This document shows, in pieces, positions 58,837 through 64,000 of a DNA stretch of 64,000 nucleotides. The notes beneath the pieces were generated by a model. It was given only the letters and a program-made list of their open reading frames with translations, was not told the origin of the DNA and searched no databases. The stretch is from positions 558,001-622,000 of the forward strand of contig VLTN01000004.1 of NCBI GenBank assembly GCA_008330645.1, written 5' to 3'. The position numbers and the translations under genes are program-made. Within the stretch, counting starts at the first letter, position 1, and each line of letters opens with the position of its first letter. Origin of the DNA: Cafeteria roenbergensis (Eukaryota; Sar; Bigyra; Bicosoecida; Cafeteriaceae).

Positions 58837-59391
58837 TTGCGCCCTTGCCAATGAAGCACATTGCACATCTTCAGAGTCAGCTTGGGCTGTCGCTATTGGG
58901 CGCGTCTCCCAGAATTCTGGGGCCTCCGCATCTTGGGACTGCGAGACTTGGTATGCACGGAGGAGCAGGGGCTCGCTCCACAACCCCGCGGCTCGCGGAC
59001 TGCACGGCCGCCTTTTGCTTGCGTGAGGACTTTGCCTTGGTTGCAACTTGCGCCCGGCCAACCCGCGCTTCGCTGACATGCACGCCGCCGTTGTGCCACG
59101 TGACCAACAGCAGTCGCCCGCGAAGCTCAGCAGCCATCTGCCGTCGCTATTACGCTGCAACAGCGGAATAGCATCCGAAGGCGGTCCAAGCCGGGGGGAG
59201 AGACGGGCTCCCACGAACACACACACACACACAAACGACACAGCACAGCAATCAAACATCGCAGCCGCACGCACAGGGCCCGCCGGGCAGCATTCGCAGC
59301 AGTCGTCACAACCCAACGCCCGTCGGCGCGATTGAAACAGCTGGCCACTGCCCGGCGAGCCGGCGACAAGTTATGGACGCAAAGTCGATGT
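58837..59391. other. Intergenic region between convergent genes, with a CA repeat
   Basis: 555 bp between convergent stop codons, lower in GC than average. It contains a (ca)n run near 59217-59234. No gene supported; probable 3' UTRs of both neighbours. Confidence 0.4.
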
Positions 59392-62300
59392 TCACTGTTC
59401 GCCGGGCAGGCCTGTGCCCCAGTGCCGCTCGGGCACAGCCCGCCGGGCCCACTCGAACACCTGAACTAGCATTTCTTCGGTAAAAGTCTGAAGCAATCGA
59501 CGAAGGAAGTCACGCGGGCGTGGGAACTCACGCTCTGGCCGAGCCGATGACAAAATGAACAGGGCGCCTTCGTCATCAAGGTTTTCGAGGTGGCTGCGGG
59601 CAACCATCGCCTGCGAAAAGAGCTGTGGCGGCGTGCCTGCCCACCTGGCACGCGCCTCCATCTTGGACGCCACGGAGCCACCATGTGCTGCGGCCCCGGC
59701 TCCGGCCTGGGCTTCGAAGAGGCGGTCAGGTCGCTCGACATCAAGCGCGGGCGAAGGAACACCCGTCGAGCCCACGGCAGTGAGCCCGCTCCTGCCGCTC
59801 TCATAGTCGCTGCATGTCGGCTCGTCGCAGAAGTCGTCCTCGCCGTTGTCGTCGTCGTGGCCTGCGACAGCGACTCCCGGAGACGACAGCGGTGCCAAGA
59901 CGGTGTGCTCATCAACGCCGCTTGCGCCGTGGTCAAGCCCAGCCTCTGATGGCGTTCCGATGGTGGCTGCCCGCGCATCGCGCTCGCTCCCCAACGCAGG
60001 CCACTGGCCCGCGTCCCCTGGTCTGCGCGGGATGTCGGGCGCCTGCGCGGCCAGGGCTGCGTCAGACAGCGCCGGGCGGGCCGGCCCCGGTGAACCCCCT
60101 GCTGGTAGAAATGCGCGAGAAACTGCTTCCGTGACCCTTGGGGGCGGCTGCTGCGCCCGGCCGGCTCGCTCGCGCCCAGGCTGCGCGCGGCCGTGCGACC
60201 GGCCGCTTCCAGCTGCCGGGCCAGCGGCGCCTGCGCCCCTCCGTGAGGATGGCTGCGAGCTTGCCGCCCCGGACGCCGCTGCGAGCCCTTGCTGGGAACC
60301 AGAGGTCGAGCTGCGTCCGTCCTCCTCTTCCCAGGCTATCTTGACGCCAGTTTCGGTGAACACCACTCCAACGTGCTCGCTCGCGCTCATCGAGCGGACG
60401 GCACAGAGCAGCCCAGCCACCGACCGCCCCCAGCTGTCCAGATCACCGAGCCGCAAGCGTGTTGCCCTGGCGATGTCCAGGCTGGCGCTGTCCGTGTGTT
60501 CGATGCATGCGCTGCTCCCGAGCAGAGAGAACCGCAACTCACGAAACACTGTCGTGTCCAGCAGGCGGAGGTGCACCTCGGGCGGGAAGGCGTGGATTCC
60601 CACGGCAGCAACCGCCTCCGCCGGACTCGCTGTGGACCGAACTCGCTCCATTGTTGGGCCGTGCCGCAGGTGGCTCATCTCCCGCTCGTCGGCCGCCATT
60701 AAGAACGGCGAATGGCAGGGAAGGCAGCGATTGTATGCTGAGACGAGACCGAGGACAGCTGCTCGGCGGGCGGCAGACAGGGCCGAACATTGGTGCGGGG
60801 AAGCAGCATCCTGCCCGGCCGCGGAAGCCGGAGGCGACTCGTCGGCAACTCCCTCAGCGGCGCCATAGCAAGAAACAATGGGCGCTCCGTCGGCATCGCG
60901 CTTCGCCGGGCGCTTGCCTGGTGGCTGCGGGGCAAGCGGCCCGGTCAGGTGACCGCACGCAACTGCCCACTGCGCCAGCACGGCTGCCATCGCCAGCATT
61001 TCTCCCGCCGCCGCTCTCGCGGCCCGCAGCTCGCAAGCCTCAACGATGGACCCAGGGAGGCCAGCGCCCAACCCCAGAACAGCCGACATGGCCGCCTCCC
61101 CGACCCAGCGGTCCACGACCGGCAGCCAATCCGCTGGCACGCCCGAGTCTGCGCCCACCGCAGGGCAGCCAATCACGCGGGCCAGCTCTGGCACGAAAAA
61201 CCCGTCACTGTCGTCGCTGTCGTCGTCGTCGTCACTCGTTGTTCTTGGTCTTCCAGCGCCCGCCTCACTGGCTGCCTCGCCTGTCCGGGATTCCGAGCTC
61301 GCTGGGGCGGGCGACGCCGATGACGGGCTCTCCGACCCGAGCCCCCAGTCGGCTTGACGCCTGGGCATCGGCTCTCCTGGGAGCGATCCGTCCAGCAAAC
61401 GATCGGGACTCAGGGCCGTCGATGCCACGATCGAGTCCACCTGTGCCTCTGCCTCGCTGAGGTGACTCGATCGCATCGGGGGCAGCAGCCGCAGCCGCTT
61501 GCTTGCTGGTCCCGCAACTGGAACACCCGGCTCGGCCGGCCCTGTGGCAACCGCAGGAAAGCCTCGCGGCGCGGCGGCGGCCGACTTGGGCTGCGCGGAC
61601 GTGGCCTCGCGCCATCGGTTGACTGCTGCAACAGCCGCGCTCAGCGCGCGTTGCCTGACCCGCTCGCCAAAGGCAACTCCCCCTGCCGTGCGCGGCGCCT
61701 GAAACTCCAGCTCTGCTGCCATCCAGGCTTGGGACATCGCCGTGGACGACAACTGGCCGTGCAGGAGCACTCGCTCATGCAGCCCGGAGAGAACGGAAGC
61801 CACCTCCTCCGCCGCCGCAGCGCACATATGCAACAGAACGATCACAGGGAACGGCGAAGCTCCTGGGGGGGCACCGGGCCCAGCTGGCGCAGGAGCTGCT
61901 GCAGCAGCGGGAGCCGACGCTGCGGCGGCGGCTGCAACGGCTGCGGTGCTTGCGACAGCGGGCCGGATCGGAGCTTGGCCCCATCTGGCGGCGGCCATCA
62001 GGACGACGCAGGGCTTGAGGAGCTCTGTGCTGTCGGCGTGTCCACCGCGCGCCAGACACCTCAGGGCGCGCCCGGACTGAAGCCCCACCTCTTGCGCGCG
62101 CTCGGCGGTCAGCTCTCCTTTCATTGCCTGCCATGCGCAGTGCAAGAGCCTGGCAGCGAAAGCATCGCTGGCATTGCGGCAGGCGGTGGCAGGCACATCA
62201 AGTGGCCTCCCGGCATCACCAAGGTCCAGAGGGCCGGCAGCGACTGCAGCCAGGGCGCCGAATGGCCGCCCCACAGTCGCACGCCGCTGCCGCTCATACC

Positions 62301-63411
62301 GAAGGCGCTGGAGTCGGTAGTGGCGCGATGATGTGGCCCACGCAGCCTGCACGGGCTCCGATTGCCATCTGTGGCCCTCGACCATTCCATCGAGCGTCTT
62401 GAACAGCGTCCGCGACGGCTCGCGCAAGAGGCTGGACTCGGGCGCCGGCTCGGCCGCCAGTGTTGCGCGGGCGAACATCCAGCAGATGTCCAGGCTTCCC
62501 AGAGCAGGAAAGCCATGGGTCCCGCGGGCAGCGCGCATGGTCGCTTGCATGTCCCCGCTGCAGTGCCCGCCCGCAGCGTCGTGGCTTCGGAGCGCTTGGC
62601 GCAGCTTGAGAAGGGTTTTGCTGCATTCCGCCAAGACAGCCATGGCGAAGCCGTCGCGGGGCCACAGGGCAGTGGCCTGCCCGGCCCAGCCTGCCGCCTG
62701 CTGCGCTCCACGAAAACAATTGAAGCACGCCTCGGTCCACCTCGGCCCGTTGCGCGCCGCGCTGAGAACCTCCTGGACTTGCAGCAGCTGGATGGCAGCC
62801 ATGCGCGCCATGGCAGCGCAGATACACGCGTCGGTTGCAGGGCGCTCGTCCTTGCCCAGGTGGCCAACCCTGCGCTGGCTTGCGCGAGCTCTGGCTGCCA
62901 TGGCAATCCGCCGCCACAGCGCGAGCGAAGATTTCATCAGGTCGAAGTCGGGCGCGCCGGCACGCGAAGGGCGCAGGTGGGGCTTGAAGGCGCACTGCCA
63001 AGCAAGCGCGGCGCATTCCAGGACCGTGGCGGGGTCGTCGCAGCGTTCAAGGAAGCGCGCAAACCGCAGCAGCACGCTGCGTGATCGAAGGCCAGGGCAG
63101 GACAAGCGCGCAGCGCGGGAATGGCGCGAGCGCCACAACCAGCCAGCGCAAGCCGGACGGAGCGCGGACGGGTGATCCCAAGCGCGAGCGCTGGCGAGGA
63201 CGTGCCGAGGGAGGGACGGGCGCGGGGGGCGGGGGACGTGCGGGCGGCCCAAGCGAAAGCGGGCTGCAGGCAAATCACCAGCCCAACGATTTCGGCACAC
63301 ATTCCGCCCTCACCTGAGCCATCGGTCGCTTGGGCCCTGGGAGGGGCTCGCCCTGCTTGTGGGTGGCTCGTGCCGCAGTGAGGTCAAGTCTCGCCGCAGT
63401 TCGTCGTCCAT
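59392..63411 (-). CDS. Hypothetical 1260-aa protein
   Basis: Two exons, 63411-63314 and 63076-59392, join in frame (GTGAGG donor, CAG acceptor). Exon 1 gives MDDELRRDLTSLRHEPPTSR and the junction reads DRWLSVLLRFARFLERC. The N-terminal 400 residues are predominantly helical with many Cys and Trp (ATVLECAALAWQCAFKPHLR, RWTEACFNCFRGAQQAAGWA), an alpha-solenoid-like look. A middle acidic stretch (SDDDDDSDDSDGFFVPELAR) follows. Around 850-960 there is a mixed block (TVFRELRFSLLGSSACIEHT, SASEHVGVVFTETGVKIAWE). The C-terminal 60 residues are again folded (FLRRLLQTFTEEMLVQVFEW). I do not recognise the family; a large nuclear or scaffold protein is possible. Confidence 0.7.
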
Positions 63412-64000
63412 GGGGGCGCTGCCAGCGGGCCCGCAACCCGGAGGCGCGGCGAGCGAGTTCCGCGAACTCTGGCAAACCGGGCCCGGGGGGCAGGTCCGAC
63501 AGGGCTCCTCGCGGGTCCCGTGCCCTCGCGAGGTTCTGCCGGCCGCTGCGCCGCTCGCGCGCTGCGTCCGCGCGCCCTCGCCTCGGCGTGCCGGGCCTTC
63601 GCCAGCAGGCGCGCCGGCATGGCTGCAGAGCAAGCGAGCCCTCGAGATGGCTTGGCGGGCCATCGATCGCACACGCGCGGCCCACCGCCCCAACGCACGA
63701 TTCGCCGCAGCAGGACTGGTCGGAGGGAGGTGTGTGGCGTTCTCCCGAGGCTTTCGGAGCGCGGTCGCGGGGCACGCTGACAAGACACGGAGCGGGTGCG
63801 GCCAAGGCGGCGCTGTCTGGCTCCATACGCTCCAGCCTGCACCGCGGATCCGGGCCCAGGCCCCGCATACTTCCACCTCGGCCAGTTCGGGCGCTGGCAT
63901 GACGCCACACGGGGCGGGAGGCTCGGCCCGCGCTGGCTCAGATGCGGGCGCCGACCCATGCGCCGGAATGGCACTCTGCGACATCGTCGAGCAGTGGGCG
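63412..64000. promoter_or_regulatory. 5' flank of the 1260-aa gene and window edge
   Basis: GC-rich DNA upstream of the minus-strand ATG at 63411. Several open frames exist on both strands but are Arg/Pro/Ser-rich. An ATG at 63968 on the plus strand opens MALCDIVEQWA and runs off the edge; it could be the start of the next divergent gene, but ten codons are too few to call it. Confidence 0.3.

Noticed and set aside
1-64000. Virus-like elements, DNA transposons, LINEs, terminal repeats, tRNA and rRNA genes
   Set aside because: No reverse transcriptase, integrase, capsid, transposase or long flanking repeats were seen in any frame, and no tRNA or rRNA signature was noticed by eye. A dedicated covariance-model search could still find a small RNA.

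Overview
The window is GC-rich nuclear DNA from a unicellular eukaryote. Genes are packed tightly and alternate between strands. Exons can be joined by reading frame across short introns: those I placed run from 59 to 442 bp, nearly all with a GTGAG donor (GTGCGT twice) and a CAG acceptor. The proteins are eukaryotic, and several belong to mitochondria or to cilia and microtubules (NME7, TTLL). Together with the very high GC this suggests a flagellated protist, possibly a stramenopile such as a bicosoecid; the species is not determined. I saw no virus-like element, transposon, rRNA, tRNA or CRISPR array.

Layout from left to right: the N-terminus of a minus-strand gene cut by the edge (1-133); an unrecognised 1172-aa gene (906-4424, -) divergent from a coiled-coil gene (5022-6929, +); an NMN adenylyltransferase inside a long disordered protein (7320-10457, -) divergent from three-exon NME7 (10702-12363, +); a 1371-aa orphan (12527-16642, -) divergent from a long-chain acyl-CoA synthetase (16841-19667, +); a 741-aa orphan (19882-22107, -) and a mitochondrial AMP-binding-like protein without its ATP motif (22383-23897, -); then a 1753-aa protein with two in-frame tandem repeat arrays (24430-29691, +).

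The middle third is mostly housekeeping: DHTKD1 (29828-32779, -) and CDK5RAP1 (32959-34869, +) share a short divergent promoter. PTRH2 (35135-36032, +) and a Fes1/HspBP1 factor (36136-37591, +) follow, then a secreted-type SET protein (37594-40683, -) and a BTB protein (40753-43509, +).

The right third holds an auxilin-like protein with zinc ribbon, NPF motifs, WW domain and altered J domain (43629-46139, +), the ribosome-biogenesis factor ZNF622/REI1 (46368-47791, +), a tubulin-ligase-like enzyme (48190-50616, +) whose stop codon overlaps that of AMMECR1 (50613-51641, -), SAMHD1 (51818-54518, +), a bromodomain protein (54632-57401, -), a four-helix membrane protein (57761-58836, +) and a 1260-aa orphan (59392-63411, -).

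The genes do not form one pathway. Themes are mitochondrial metabolism and RNA modification (DHTKD1, CDK5RAP1, AMP-binding-like protein, PTRH2), nucleotide metabolism (NMNAT, SAMHD1, NME7) and microtubule or ciliary functions (NME7, TTLL). The most unusual items are domain-level departures from family rules: HVD in place of HPD in the J domain, Leu in place of the catalytic His in the second NDK domain of NME7, a missing ATP loop in the AMP-binding-like protein, and lost zinc ligands in REI1. The 25-copy 63-bp coding array and the tail-to-tail gene overlaps also stand out.
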